Shown: positions 38,201-47,101, numbered from the stretch's first letter. The stretch: 64,000 nucleotides of DNA from Bdellovibrionota bacterium (GCA_963170155.1 CAUJGP010000024.1:124001-188000), one strand, 5' to 3'. The notes: generated by a model from the sequence alone, not told the origin. Program-made: numbers and translations.

Positions 38201-40318
38201 ATGACATTTCGTTGGCCTGCTTCGAGTTATTTAGCGACATCATCGTTTGTAAGGATGGCTTTCCTTTTCGGGGGTTTTTTATTTTATTCCCAGTTCATAG
38301 GATTATCTGATTTGGGTTACAGAGCTTCACCGATTGACGTCAAGCTTTCTCAAAAATATCCTCCCGCTGTTGCTTTAGAGGTGATAAATCGCGTGAGTGT
38401 TATTCCTGGAGAGGTCTCTGATCCTTTCGTGGGTGATTACAAGGTTATTCAACTTCGAGCAGAATATCCTGATCTTGGTCTTATTTCTTTGGATGAATTG
38501 AGTTTTACTTTAAACCTCGAGGAGGAAACCTCTAAAAAATGGAGCTCTTCGTCTCGGGTTCCGCAACAATCCATTGAAGCTAAGACGGTGGATTACTTTA
38601 CAGAAGAAGAAAAGCTTCGTTTAAAAATGGCTCATTTGCCAACTCACATTGATTTAGAAGAAGAGCTTGGCCCTACGAAGGAGTTAGATTTAAAGGAACG
38701 CCTTAAAGTCCTTATGGCCAAAGAGGGTTTGAATGCGAGTCACGGGCGGGAGCTTTCAAATAACAATAATGCATTCCAAACCGGAAATTCACCGCATTTT
38801 CCATTGACGATTCAAGGCGATATTGAATTTTCAAAGGGTTCTTCTTTAGCGTTGACGGACCAACACTTCATTGATGTGAGAAGGTTTGAAGAAGGTGTCC
38901 CCAAAGAAGTTGCTAAGGTGGATCTCACCAGTGGAACTTTTTCGATGAAATTGCAGAGTACTAAAGGAGTGATCGTTGGCCGTTTGACTCATAAGTCAGG
39001 TGGAGTGGACGGGGAAGGGCGTATTCCTGTATTAGATTTTGTGAACTCCAATAAACCAAGGCTTATCCTCAAAAAAAATCAGAGAAACCCAACGAGACCC
39101 GTTTCAACATATGGTTATGGGACCAAGAAAGATTTGTCCCTTTCTAATAAAAATGAAAATAATGAAAATAGGGGTCGTGATTTTTCTCCTCGTCTTTTTT
39201 TGGCGGGAGCTTCATTGCCTCAGGTGCAACAATCCTCGTCTGCACCTGCTCCTAACTCATCAGAAATAATGCCGGAGACAAGTCTTCAATTATTTAATAA
39301 TGAGTATGATTCCAGTTCAGAATTTATTGTTGAAGCAACTGCAGACTTTCATCGCCCTACGATATCTTTTTCTAATATTACCGATGGAAGGGACGTCCCC
39401 TTGCTTCCTGATAGAATGATGAATGGGCTTTCGGAAATTCTTTCGGAGCAAGATATTTCTTTGAATTTGAATCGAGGAGATTCACTTGTTTGGGGTATTG
39501 TGAAACAAAAAGGGCGGCCACTTGCTGGAGCAACCGTCATAGCTCATCAGGGTGTGAGAACCAGTTATTTTGGTGGTCTTTATTTGCCAGACCAAACTCG
39601 CGTGAAGACGTCTGAAAATGGAATGTTTGCGATTGCTTTAACAAACCCTGGTTGGCAAGATTTACTTATAGAATTAGAAGATGGAAGGCACATTCACTAT
39701 AATGCACTGACTTTTGCGGGAAAGGTTTCTTATGTTGAAGTTGAAGCTCCTGGTCGTGATTATCGCTCTGTGACTTTTCGGTCTTTTGACGCCTTTTCAG
39801 GTGAGCCTGTTCGCGCTATTGTTGAAGTGCAGCAAATAAAAAGCCCCATTGAAGTGGGCGTTGACGGAACTGCTCAAGTTGACATGCCAAAGACTCAAAA
39901 TCTTTCTTTTGTTCTTGCAACACCAGCGGCTCCTTACGAAAAGGTAAGGCTCTCCTACACTCGATTAGAAGATTTTCTTCATATCCCCTTATTAACGACT
40001 CATTGGATGCAGGAACTCAGGACCTATTTGAAAATCATTGATGCACCTCAAACAGGTGCAGTGGTTGGCTTTGTACAAAATAGTGATTTCACAGTAGAAA
40101 TACAAAACAAAGAAAGTTTATCCCAGATCGTTTATTTTGACCAACGGAGTCACATTTCTCAACAAGGCGTGGCGGGCGGTGGTTTTGTGGTTTTTAATCT
40201 AGAAGAGGATCAAGTGAATCTTGTCATAATCCCTCTTCAGAGCAAGAAAAAAGAAATCATTCGTGTGGTTCGTCCTGAGAGGGAATGGACACATATCATC
40301 AATGCCAATTTTGAATAA
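38201..40318 (+). CDS. Large secreted protein with carboxypeptidase-regulatory-like region
   Basis: 705 residues, mostly unrecognised. One hydrophobic segment near residues 18-35 (MAFLFGGFLFYSQFIGL) is a signal peptide or anchor. Residues of about 425-500 look like a carboxypeptidase-regulatory (transthyretin-like) fold: VWGIVKQKGRPLAGATVIAH, then TSENGMFAIAL. An earlier GVIVGRLTHKSGGVDGEGRI (near residue 255) may be a second unit. The middle (residues 290-370) is Asn/Ser/Lys-rich and probably disordered. No enzymatic motif was found. It is probably a periplasmic or cell-surface structural protein. The upstream GGAGGG is far from the ATG, so the start is uncertain. Confidence 0.6.
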   Translation: MTFRWPASSYLATSSFVRMAFLFGGFLFYSQFIGLSDLGYRASPIDVKLSQKYPPAVALEVINRVSVIPGEVSDPFVGDYKVIQLRAEYPDLGLISLDELSFTLNLEEETSKKWSSSSRVPQQSIEAKTVDYFTEEEKLRLKMAHLPTHIDLEEELGPTKELDLKERLKVLMAKEGLNASHGRELSNNNNAFQTGNSPHFPLTIQGDIEFSKGSSLALTDQHFIDVRRFEEGVPKEVAKVDLTSGTFSMKLQSTKGVIVGRLTHKSGGVDGEGRIPVLDFVNSNKPRLILKKNQRNPTRPVSTYGYGTKKDLSLSNKNENNENRGRDFSPRLFLAGASLPQVQQSSSAPAPNSSEIMPETSLQLFNNEYDSSSEFIVEATADFHRPTISFSNITDGRDVPLLPDRMMNGLSEILSEQDISLNLNRGDSLVWGIVKQKGRPLAGATVIAHQGVRTSYFGGLYLPDQTRVKTSENGMFAIALTNPGWQDLLIELEDGRHIHYNALTFAGKVSYVEVEAPGRDYRSVTFRSFDAFSGEPVRAIVEVQQIKSPIEVGVDGTAQVDMPKTQNLSFVLATPAAPYEKVRLSYTRLEDFLHIPLLTTHWMQELRTYLKIIDAPQTGAVVGFVQNSDFTVEIQNKESLSQIVYFDQRSHISQQGVAGGGFVVFNLEEDQVNLVIIPLQSKKKEIIRVVRPEREWTHIINANFE

Positions 40319-40357
40319 AAAGCACTTCCAGTGAATTCTTATATTGAAAATAAAGCC

Positions 40358-40385
40358 TGTTTGTATTTCAATTCTAATATATAGT
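40358..40385 (+). promoter_or_regulatory. Possible promoter of the histone gene
   Basis: A -10-like TATAGT at 40380-40385 lies 16-17 bases after CTGTTT (40358-40363). It would give a leader of about 20 bases containing GGGAGG. An overlapping inverted pair, TTGAAA (40344-40349) and TTTCAA (40366-40371), might be an operator. The match is modest. Confidence 0.35.
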
Positions 40386-40411
40386 TTTTAAACTTGAACC
40401 TGGGAGGTCTC

Positions 40412-40606
40412 ATGTCAGATGTATTGGTTGTTACGAGCAAAATTAAGAAATTTATTAAAGAAAAAGGCGAAATGAATACTTCTGCTGAAACGATTGACGT
40501 ATTAAGCAAGGCGATTGAACAACTCTGCATGAGAGGAATCGAGTCTGCTAAAAATGATGGTCGGAAAACAGTGATGGCTCGAGATATTGTTATTGATCAT
40601 ATTTAG
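40412..40606 (+). CDS. Bacterial single-histone-fold protein (Bd0055/HBb type)
   Basis: 64-residue basic DNA-binding protein. It reads as one histone fold: short helix (VTSKIKKFIKEKG), MNTSAE loop, long central helix (TIDVLSKAIEQLCMRGIESAKN), then GRKTV (residues 50-54) and a last helix starting ARDIVID. The GRKT-V-xx-xD block is the hallmark of archaeal and eukaryotic histone folds. The overall shape matches the Bdellovibrio bacteriovorus histone Bd0055, an abundant essential nucleoid protein. ATG 40412 has GGGAGG (40402-40407) at an ideal distance; the longer frame is not needed. It stands alone after the large secreted protein. The family call is firm; an abundant chromatin role is inferred from the relative. 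Confidence 0.88.
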   Translation: MSDVLVVTSKIKKFIKEKGEMNTSAETIDVLSKAIEQLCMRGIESAKNDGRKTVMARDIVIDHI

Positions 40607-40653
40607 TGGATGCCATGGTGATGTTGCTATTGACGAGCTTTTATAGTAACCCC

Positions 40654-41400
40654 TTATAAGAAATTCATTTTGTTAAAGATAAATGACGGAAGCAGGCGGA
40701 TCACCAACATAATATAGCGCCAGAAAAAGGGGAGGTAGTACTCCCCATTTTTTTTATTTTCAAAAAGAGAAACCAACTCCATGGCAATAGTTTCTGGTTT
40801 TGTCCAGAGGGGGCCTTTTGAAAATTGAGCTGTCATGGGAGTATCGACAAATCCCATTTTAATGGTTAAAACCTGCACATTGGATTTGAACAGTCTCACG
40901 CGAAGTCCAGATAAAAAAGTTGTGATTGCGGCTTTGGCAGAACCATAAATATAATTGCTACGGCGACCACGATCTCCCGCGACACTAGAAAGAACTCCAA
41001 TAACCCCTGAACCCATTTTTTCCATTTTATCGGCAATGCAATTTAAGAGTGTGGCTTGAGAAGTGTAGTTAGAGTGGATAATTTCCAAAGTTTGGTGGGA
41101 ATTGTGTTCTGCACTTTTTTGATCCCCCAAAACGCCGTGGGCTACAAGCACCCAATCAAAATTTTTAAGACAATTTTGAGCCTTTTCAATGAGTTTTTCG
41201 TGCTGCTCGAAGGTGTTTAAATCCGCGGCTTCTACAAAAACATTTTGTGCACCTCGGACTTTTAGATCATTGGCAATAAGTTCGAGCTGTTCAGCATTTC
41301 TGCCAATTAAATAAAAATCATTTTGAGCATTGTGTAGACTTCTTTTGCAAAAAGCCTGAGCGATAGCGGATGTGGCACCAATGATTAGAATTTTTTTCAT
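40654..41400 (-). CDS. dprE2: DprE2-like short-chain reductase
   Basis: NAD(P)H-dependent SDR of 248 residues. It has the Rossmann motif GATSAIAQAF at residues 8-17, VLVAHG, and a catalytic Ser-Tyr-Lys in SSVAGDRGRRSNYIYGSAKA. The last block closely follows mycobacterial DprE2, which reduces the keto intermediate made by DprE1 to give polyprenyl-phosphoryl-D-arabinose. A C-terminal hydrophobic stretch (YIMLVIRLLPSFIF) may attach it to the membrane. It overlaps the DprE1-like gene by 4 bases and ends the four-gene operon. Confidence 0.88.
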   Translation of the reverse strand: MKKILIIGATSAIAQAFCKRSLHNAQNDFYLIGRNAEQLELIANDLKVRGAQNVFVEAADLNTFEQHEKLIEKAQNCLKNFDWVLVAHGVLGDQKSAEHNSHQTLEIIHSNYTSQATLLNCIADKMEKMGSGVIGVLSSVAGDRGRRSNYIYGSAKAAITTFLSGLRVRLFKSNVQVLTIKMGFVDTPMTAQFSKGPLWTKPETIAMELVSLFENKKNGEYYLPFFWRYIMLVIRLLPSFIFNKMNFL

Positions 41401-42686
41401 GAAATTCTCCTTAAAAAACTGGAAGAAAATGCCGGGTCTTTATATTTTAAAAAATTTTGGAATTGCGGATAATAAGCAAGAAAAGCCTTCTGAGACATAC
41501 GAGCATCTTTTGCAATATAAACGCGGCCTTTGGCTTTCATCACGATTTCATCTAAACGATTTAAAAGCTCTGTGGATTTCGGGTTTACAGGAAAATCAAG
41601 AGCAAGAGTCACTCCTTCAACAGGAAAAGACATCATCCCGAGTGATTTGATGCGACCAAAGACTTTCAATACAGCGAGAAAAGAACCTTGCTGAAAATTT
41701 GAAATTTCTTGGAATAAATCCTGTAGGGCGGCTTTGTTATCAAGAGGAATGACACATTGGTATTGATAAAAACCTTGTATTCCATAGATTTTATTCCAGT
41801 GATGGATGGCATCCAGAGGGTAGAAAAAAGAATTGTAAGATGTCGTAAGGTTTGTTCCAGCTTTGAATCGATGCATTTGAAAATAAAGTTCATTAAATGC
41901 TTTTACCGTAAAGGCATTGAGAGTTTGGTTAGGTAAAAAGAAAGGAACTTGGAGGAGGCGCGATGGTTTATGGGTTTCAAAGATTTGGTTGTCATCAAAA
42001 TTACCACGAAAAAAAATGCCTCGATTCTCCTGCTTAGAGTTTTTGAAACAATCAACCCAAGCGACATTAAACTCAAAGCCTTCACAAGATTCTTCAGAAA
42101 GACGGTAAAATTCATGAAGATTGTTAAAGGTAATCATATCCTGTTTTATTTGGCTGCTTTGGATTTTTTTTAACTTTACTTTAGCGGATAAAATAAGGCC
42201 TGTTAGTCCCAGGCCTCCAAGGGTGGCATAGAAAAGCTCTGCATTTTGATGAGGATTGCAGGTGAGGATTTCTTGAGGAGAAGTACGCATGAGGGTGAAT
42301 TCCACAATATGGTGGCCCCAGTTTCCGACAGCATGGTGATTTTTACCATGAACGTCATTGGCGATGGCTCCTCCCAGAGTGACAAACTTAGTTCCTGGAG
42401 TTACGGGCAAGAACCAACCACGGGGAACAAATTGTAAGAGTATATCTTCGAGGGTTACGCCAGCTTCGGAGTGTAAAACTCCAGAGCTTGGATCAAAATC
42501 AATAAAGCGATTTAACTTTTCAGTGATTAAAAGGGTTCCTTGATCATTGAGGCAGCTGTCTCCATAACTGCGGCCTAAACCATAGGGAAGAATAGTTTGG
42601 TGCGTAGGTAGTTGCTTGGGTGGCCAATGGAGGAATTGGAGGTTTTGCGTTGTTTTAGGATAATGGCCCCAACTTGATTTTGTCAT
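41397..42686 (-). CDS. dprE1: DprE1-like decaprenylphosphoryl-ribose oxidase
   Basis: FAD-linked oxidase of 429 residues that would oxidise the 2'-hydroxyl of polyprenyl-phosphoryl-ribose. FAD contacts are in PYGLGRSYGDSCLND (residues 33-47) and GGAIANDVHGKNHH (around residue 105), the second nearly identical to mycobacterial DprE1. Near the end YIAKDAR keeps the catalytic-site Lys. The position of mycobacterial Cys387, the covalent target of benzothiazinones in a CVDFP context, is Ala here (LALDFP). It is paired with the DprE2-like gene by a 4-base overlap and lies 6 bases after the HAD-UbiA gene. Confidence 0.9.
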   Translation of the reverse strand: MTKSSWGHYPKTTQNLQFLHWPPKQLPTHQTILPYGLGRSYGDSCLNDQGTLLITEKLNRFIDFDPSSGVLHSEAGVTLEDILLQFVPRGWFLPVTPGTKFVTLGGAIANDVHGKNHHAVGNWGHHIVEFTLMRTSPQEILTCNPHQNAELFYATLGGLGLTGLILSAKVKLKKIQSSQIKQDMITFNNLHEFYRLSEESCEGFEFNVAWVDCFKNSKQENRGIFFRGNFDDNQIFETHKPSRLLQVPFFLPNQTLNAFTVKAFNELYFQMHRFKAGTNLTTSYNSFFYPLDAIHHWNKIYGIQGFYQYQCVIPLDNKAALQDLFQEISNFQQGSFLAVLKVFGRIKSLGMMSFPVEGVTLALDFPVNPKSTELLNRLDEIVMKAKGRVYIAKDARMSQKAFLAYYPQFQNFLKYKDPAFSSSFLRRIS

Positions 42687-42692
42687 ACAAAC

Positions 42693-44108
42693 CTAAATTG
42701 AAAAAATTAAAATAAGAAATATAAAGGCTCCTACCAAGTAGGTTGCTTTATCTTTTACTGCAAAAGCGACGGGGTCGTCATCAAGATTCCCACGATAAAC
42801 AAGTATCCAAGCTCGATTGACCCAATAAAGAAGAGCTGGTGTGATTAACCAAAGATAGTTATTGTTGTGGTAAAGGTTTTGCACAGCGGGGCTATTGAGA
42901 TACAAGGCAAATACGAGGACAGAGAGTAAGGAGCTTGCAACTCCAATAGTGGCGATCATGGGTTGATCTTCAACATGATAGGCACGCGCGTTTTGTTTAC
43001 TGCTGGTAGTGTGTTTTTTCAACTCTGCAAATCTCTTGATGAAAGCCAAACCAAGAAAGAAAAAAACGGAAAAAGTGAGTAACCAGGGGCTAATGGGAAT
43101 ATTTGCCATTAAGCCGCCGAAGAGAATTCTGAGGTTATACATTAAAGCGAGGAGAATCACATCAATAAGTAAGAGCGATTTAAGCTTAAAAGTATAAAAT
43201 AAATTGAGCGTAAAATAACTTAAAAGCAAAAGCCCGGATGAAAAATCAATTTTGAATGTGAATAATAAAGATAAACAGGCAAAGAAAATGAAACTCACAA
43301 GTCCGAGAGGAATTCCCAAATCACCACTGGCCCAAGGGCGAGTTCTTTTTTTTGTATGCAAGCGATCCGCTTTCAAATCAAATAAGTCATTTAAAATATA
43401 AATGGAGGAAGCATTCAGGCTAAACAAAATAAAGGCGAGAAATGATTGGTTCCAAGCCGTAAAGTCGTTGAATTTATGAGATAAGAAAAGAGGAGCGAAA
43501 ACAAGGAGATTTTTAACCCATTGGGTACTGCGAATTCCTTTGAGATAGGTTTTAATAAAATTTCGCTGGTCTTCGATCAGAATAATGGATTGATGGGGCT
43601 TTTCTTTTTTTAAACGAGATTGAATAAAAGCATCAGCATTAACGAGGTAAGCCGTTTGAGACTCTTGCCACAGGGGCAGGTCAGCGTGGCTGTCTCCCAC
43701 ATAACTCCATTGATCGATTTTGAGATGCTCTTGAATGAATTTGAGCTTGTTCAAAGCTTTCAGATTAGTATTGGTGCTGCCATAAGCTGCATGAAAGATT
43801 CCTAAATAATCGGCGATTTTTTTTACTTCACTTTCAAGGCTCGCAGACAAAAGAATGACTTGATGACCTTCCGAATGGAATTTTTTAGCCAACGAGAGGA
43901 CGTTTTCACGATAAGGCAAGGCGGCAGGATCTATGGGAGCTGTATTGGCCAAAAAATGTTTCAGAGCTAATTTTCCTTTGAAAATATTTTTTAAAATGAG
44001 CCCAATATTGAAAATATTTTTTTTCAAAGCGACTAAAAATTGCTCATGAAGAAGATCTGTTTTTATCAAAGTGTTATCAAGGTCGAAAATGATAATTTCT
44101 TTCTTCAT
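42693..44108 (-). CDS. HAD phosphatase - UbiA prenyltransferase fusion (DPPR synthase-like)
   Basis: 471-residue fusion. Residues 1-190 are a HAD hydrolase: IIFDLDNTL with the nucleophile Asp, ILLSASLESE, and GDSHADLPL. From about residue 195 a UbiA-type membrane prenyltransferase follows (RSTQWVKNLLVFAPL), with the Mg/diphosphate motif NDLFDLKADRLHTKKRTRP. This motif matches decaprenyl-phosphate phosphoribosyltransferase of mycobacteria. The likely combined job is to attach phosphoribose from PRPP to a polyprenyl phosphate and remove the 5-phosphate, supplying the DprE1 substrate. It overlaps the upstream glycosyltransferase gene by 4 bases. Confidence 0.88.
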   Translation of the reverse strand: MKKEIIIFDLDNTLIKTDLLHEQFLVALKKNIFNIGLILKNIFKGKLALKHFLANTAPIDPAALPYRENVLSLAKKFHSEGHQVILLSASLESEVKKIADYLGIFHAAYGSTNTNLKALNKLKFIQEHLKIDQWSYVGDSHADLPLWQESQTAYLVNADAFIQSRLKKEKPHQSIILIEDQRNFIKTYLKGIRSTQWVKNLLVFAPLFLSHKFNDFTAWNQSFLAFILFSLNASSIYILNDLFDLKADRLHTKKRTRPWASGDLGIPLGLVSFIFFACLSLLFTFKIDFSSGLLLLSYFTLNLFYTFKLKSLLLIDVILLALMYNLRILFGGLMANIPISPWLLTFSVFFFLGLAFIKRFAELKKHTTSSKQNARAYHVEDQPMIATIGVASSLLSVLVFALYLNSPAVQNLYHNNNYLWLITPALLYWVNRAWILVYRGNLDDDPVAFAVKDKATYLVGAFIFLILIFSI

Positions 44109-45625
44109 AAAGTTTCCTTGGAGGAGTGGCGAGGGAAATACCTTTCAAAGAAAAAGCATTGGCCGGGTGGTAGATAAGAGGGTCTTTTGTAATACTGATC
44201 TTTAACCCAAGTTAAATAATTGTTACGATAATTTTGATAATTGAAAAAATGGCCTCGAGCAATAAAAAAGGTTGCTCCACGGAAATTTAATTCTTCATAA
44301 ATCACATCACTGAAATAATTCTTATATTCTTCCAATTGCAGGGGCTTAAAGGGATATGTGGAGATAATGAGAATATTTTTTTGATCCAAGGAGCGGTAAT
44401 CAGTCCATTTATCATCCCCTCGTCCGTTGTTATCTTTATCATTGAAAACGAGATATTGACGTTTATTGTGGTAGTGCATGAGTCCCGAAGTGGTATAACC
44501 AACGGTTCCAAAAGTATAATTTTCTTTGTATTGTTGCAGTCTTTCTTCAAGTTCATCACCGTATTTACCCATAATAATATCATTATAAAATTTATTAGAT
44601 TGAAAATAAGAATCCGGAAGAAAAATTAGGATGGTTAAAAAAATGAAATGAAGGCCTGTGAAAGCAAGATTGTATTTAAGATACCGTTTAAAATGGATTA
44701 AAGGAAGAAGTCCGATCAGAGCAAAAGCAAAAGGAATGTAAGAAAGAGGCCAATGTAAATTGGGATAGGTAGAGGAGGGTAATGCCAGGAGCAATACGGG
44801 TACAGCGTAAAGAATCCAGATGCTTTTCAATGGTGGAGACAGTTGCAAACGAAGAGTCTTGAATTGTTTAAAGATGAAAATCAGGACCCAAGGAGTGGTT
44901 AGATAAAAGATAAAAACTATGTATGTGAGGAGATTGGAGAATTTAAATTGAGTTTCGGAGTCGCGATTAAAAACATTAAAAAGGACACTCCACCAGCAAT
45001 TTTGAGAAGACCAATAGAAATGAGCTCCCGCAAAAACAAAACCAATGACCGCAAGTATTAGTACATATAAAAATTTTCGCCTCCATTCGCGTAGGCATAA
45101 AAAAGCACATAAAAGGAGAGCCCAGATCATGAAAAACATTAAGTATTTACTCCAGAAGGCCAGTCCGAGGCAAATTGCAGACAAAATATAACATGGAATT
45201 TCAGCGTGCTTAAAGCTTCTCAGAAAAAAATATCCAGAAAAAAATACGAAAAGAATCATAGGTGCATCTGTTGAAATCAGCACAAAAAGCAAACTCATAG
45301 GAGTTGTATAGTAGAGTAAAGAGGCCATCAGCGCTTGATTTGAATCTTGAGTGAAATCTTTCACTATGGAATAGATTCCCCAGGCGATGGCTCCACCTAC
45401 CGCTAATGGTAAAATGCGGGCAAAGAAAATAGAGTGGCCCATAAATTGAGCGATCCACATCCACCAACCGACTAATCCCGGGTGATCATAGTAAATAGTA
45501 TCTAAATTTTGTCCCCAACGATAAAAGTAACCTTCGTCTCCGGTGATAGGGAAAAAATAGGCTAAAAAGAGCCTAAAAAAAGTTATTATTAAAAAAAGAA
45601 AAATAACTTTTTGCTTCGTTATCAT
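44105..45625 (-). CDS. GT-C membrane glycosyltransferase (PMT/ArnT-like)
   Basis: 506 residues with about 10-12 membrane helices. After the first helix, PITGDEGYFYRWGQNLD and then YYDHPGLVGWWMW give the Asp-Glu and DHPGL-W motifs of lipid-phosphate-sugar-dependent GT-C enzymes such as ArnT and protein O-mannosyltransferases. The last 130 residues form a periplasmic soluble part. As first gene of the operon with HAD-UbiA and DprE1/E2-like genes, it is the natural candidate to move the arabinose from its polyprenyl carrier onto an acceptor on the outer face of the inner membrane. The acceptor (LPS, a pilin, another glycan) is unknown. Confidence 0.82.
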   Translation of the reverse strand: MITKQKVIFLFLIITFFRLFLAYFFPITGDEGYFYRWGQNLDTIYYDHPGLVGWWMWIAQFMGHSIFFARILPLAVGGAIAWGIYSIVKDFTQDSNQALMASLLYYTTPMSLLFVLISTDAPMILFVFFSGYFFLRSFKHAEIPCYILSAICLGLAFWSKYLMFFMIWALLLCAFLCLREWRRKFLYVLILAVIGFVFAGAHFYWSSQNCWWSVLFNVFNRDSETQFKFSNLLTYIVFIFYLTTPWVLIFIFKQFKTLRLQLSPPLKSIWILYAVPVLLLALPSSTYPNLHWPLSYIPFAFALIGLLPLIHFKRYLKYNLAFTGLHFIFLTILIFLPDSYFQSNKFYNDIIMGKYGDELEERLQQYKENYTFGTVGYTTSGLMHYHNKRQYLVFNDKDNNGRGDDKWTDYRSLDQKNILIISTYPFKPLQLEEYKNYFSDVIYEELNFRGATFFIARGHFFNYQNYRNNYLTWVKDQYYKRPSYLPPGQCFFFERYFPRHSSKETL

Positions 45626-45774
45626 ATTTTGAAGGTCCTATTTGGCTTGAAGCTTTACAACATTGAAAATTCAATTTTTGGCAAAATGAGTTAGTTGTTC
45701 TCACTCCACTTTTTTAGTGTCGCCAATTAACTTTCAAATAAGGCTAATGGCATCAATTATTGAAGTCAATGTCA

Positions 45775-47046
45775 CTATTTGAAAATAACAGGCGCGAATC
45801 CCCCATGAGGAGTTTTCAAATTAGTGAGTTGCCCTTGATATAATCGAGCAACCACAGACTGCACCTGATTTTTGTAAGCATAAAAACGTAAGTCGTATTT
45901 TAATTTTGTGGGCTCAATATTTTTTGCAGTAAAAACATGCTCTGGTGCTGGACAAAACTCTTGAGCTAAAAAATTTTTTCCTACAAGTTGATTAAATAAA
46001 GTTCGGCTGATGCCTTCTCCACGATAGCTTCCTTTTGATCCGAAAGAGGAGAGGGGTTTTATAAAAAATTTCTTTTTATTAGACCAAATAAAATCTTTGT
46101 TTTCTTCTGTAAGTAAAATGGCTTTGAGAAAATGATTTTTGTGCAGTTTTAATTGTTCGCCGATAGAAGGCGTATTAATGTCAAGGATTCTCTGGGCTTC
46201 TGTTTCTAAAGCTAAGCTCCATTCAATCAGTCTTTTTTTATCAGCTAAAAGGGAGTATTCATGAGGATTAGGGCTCAAAGTTAATGAATTATTTTGATAA
46301 GCCATGGCGAGAGTTTGAGTCGTGAAATCTTCGAGATAAAAATCGGTGGTGCGGTTGTACACAAAATCAATAGGTAAGTGAGAAAAGCCCTGAAGGGTTA
46401 TTTGACCTTCAGAGGTTAGTGCCAATTCAGTTGGATCTGCGATCACAACAGTATGCCCAAAACTTTGGAGGAATTGTTGATAGAGCAAAAATTCAAAGTA
46501 AAGCTTTTGCAGTTGAGGCGCTTCGTCAATGATTGCAATGGATAAATGTTTTTTAGGTTTGAGTGGATCATCTGTTTTTTGAGTCCATTGGTTTTGATGG
46601 AATTTTTGATTATTGCTTTGGTGAAGAGAGTGTTCTTCGAGAAAGTTCTGATTCAATTCATTAAGGGAAAAATATGAAATGGGTTGGGAAAGATCCCGTA
46701 CTTGATAGAGAAAGTAGCTCATTAATAAAAAAGAGGCATTCGTATTGACCTCAATAAGTTTTAAGCACCCTTCAGAATCAAGATGAAAGTCATAACTCAT
46801 GCAAAGAGATTTATTCCCAGGATTTTTTTTGGCAGAAAGAGGTGCTTCGGCAGACACATGGGTTTGGTATGCCTGGGTTTCTCTTAATTGATAAAGAGTT
46901 TGAATGAGGGATTGAGCTTGGTGTAAGAGGGAGTGAGGAAGTTCAACATGAAAGGGAGATAGAAGATTATCTGAAATCAGCTCTACAGAACGATCAGCAA
47001 GATTTGGATACAATGATTGAACAAAAGAAAAATAACGAGTTTTCAT
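45775..47046 (-). CDS. ATP-grasp-like protein of unknown substrate
   Basis: 423 residues resembling the pre-ATP-grasp and ATP-grasp domains of glutathione/glutathionylspermidine synthase relatives. SYDFHLDSEGCLKLIEVNTNA (residues 84-104) looks like the Glu-Asn metal site. Later KKFFIKPLSSFGSKGSYRG matches the glycine-rich nucleotide loop, and KYDLRFYAYKNQVQ, with GGFAPV at the end, completes the fold. ATP-grasp enzymes join a carboxylate to an amine or thiol. The order of motifs is unusual, and neighbours (xth divergent, GT-C operon downstream) give no clue to the substrate. Confidence 0.6.
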   Translation of the reverse strand: MKTRYFSFVQSLYPNLADRSVELISDNLLSPFHVELPHSLLHQAQSLIQTLYQLRETQAYQTHVSAEAPLSAKKNPGNKSLCMSYDFHLDSEGCLKLIEVNTNASFLLMSYFLYQVRDLSQPISYFSLNELNQNFLEEHSLHQSNNQKFHQNQWTQKTDDPLKPKKHLSIAIIDEAPQLQKLYFEFLLYQQFLQSFGHTVVIADPTELALTSEGQITLQGFSHLPIDFVYNRTTDFYLEDFTTQTLAMAYQNNSLTLSPNPHEYSLLADKKRLIEWSLALETEAQRILDINTPSIGEQLKLHKNHFLKAILLTEENKDFIWSNKKKFFIKPLSSFGSKGSYRGEGISRTLFNQLVGKNFLAQEFCPAPEHVFTAKNIEPTKLKYDLRFYAYKNQVQSVVARLYQGQLTNLKTPHGGFAPVIFK

Positions 47047-47101
47047 CAGTGCTTTTCAGTATAGTTGACGGTATTTTAAAAAACAAAGGGAGTTTCTGCT
47101 T

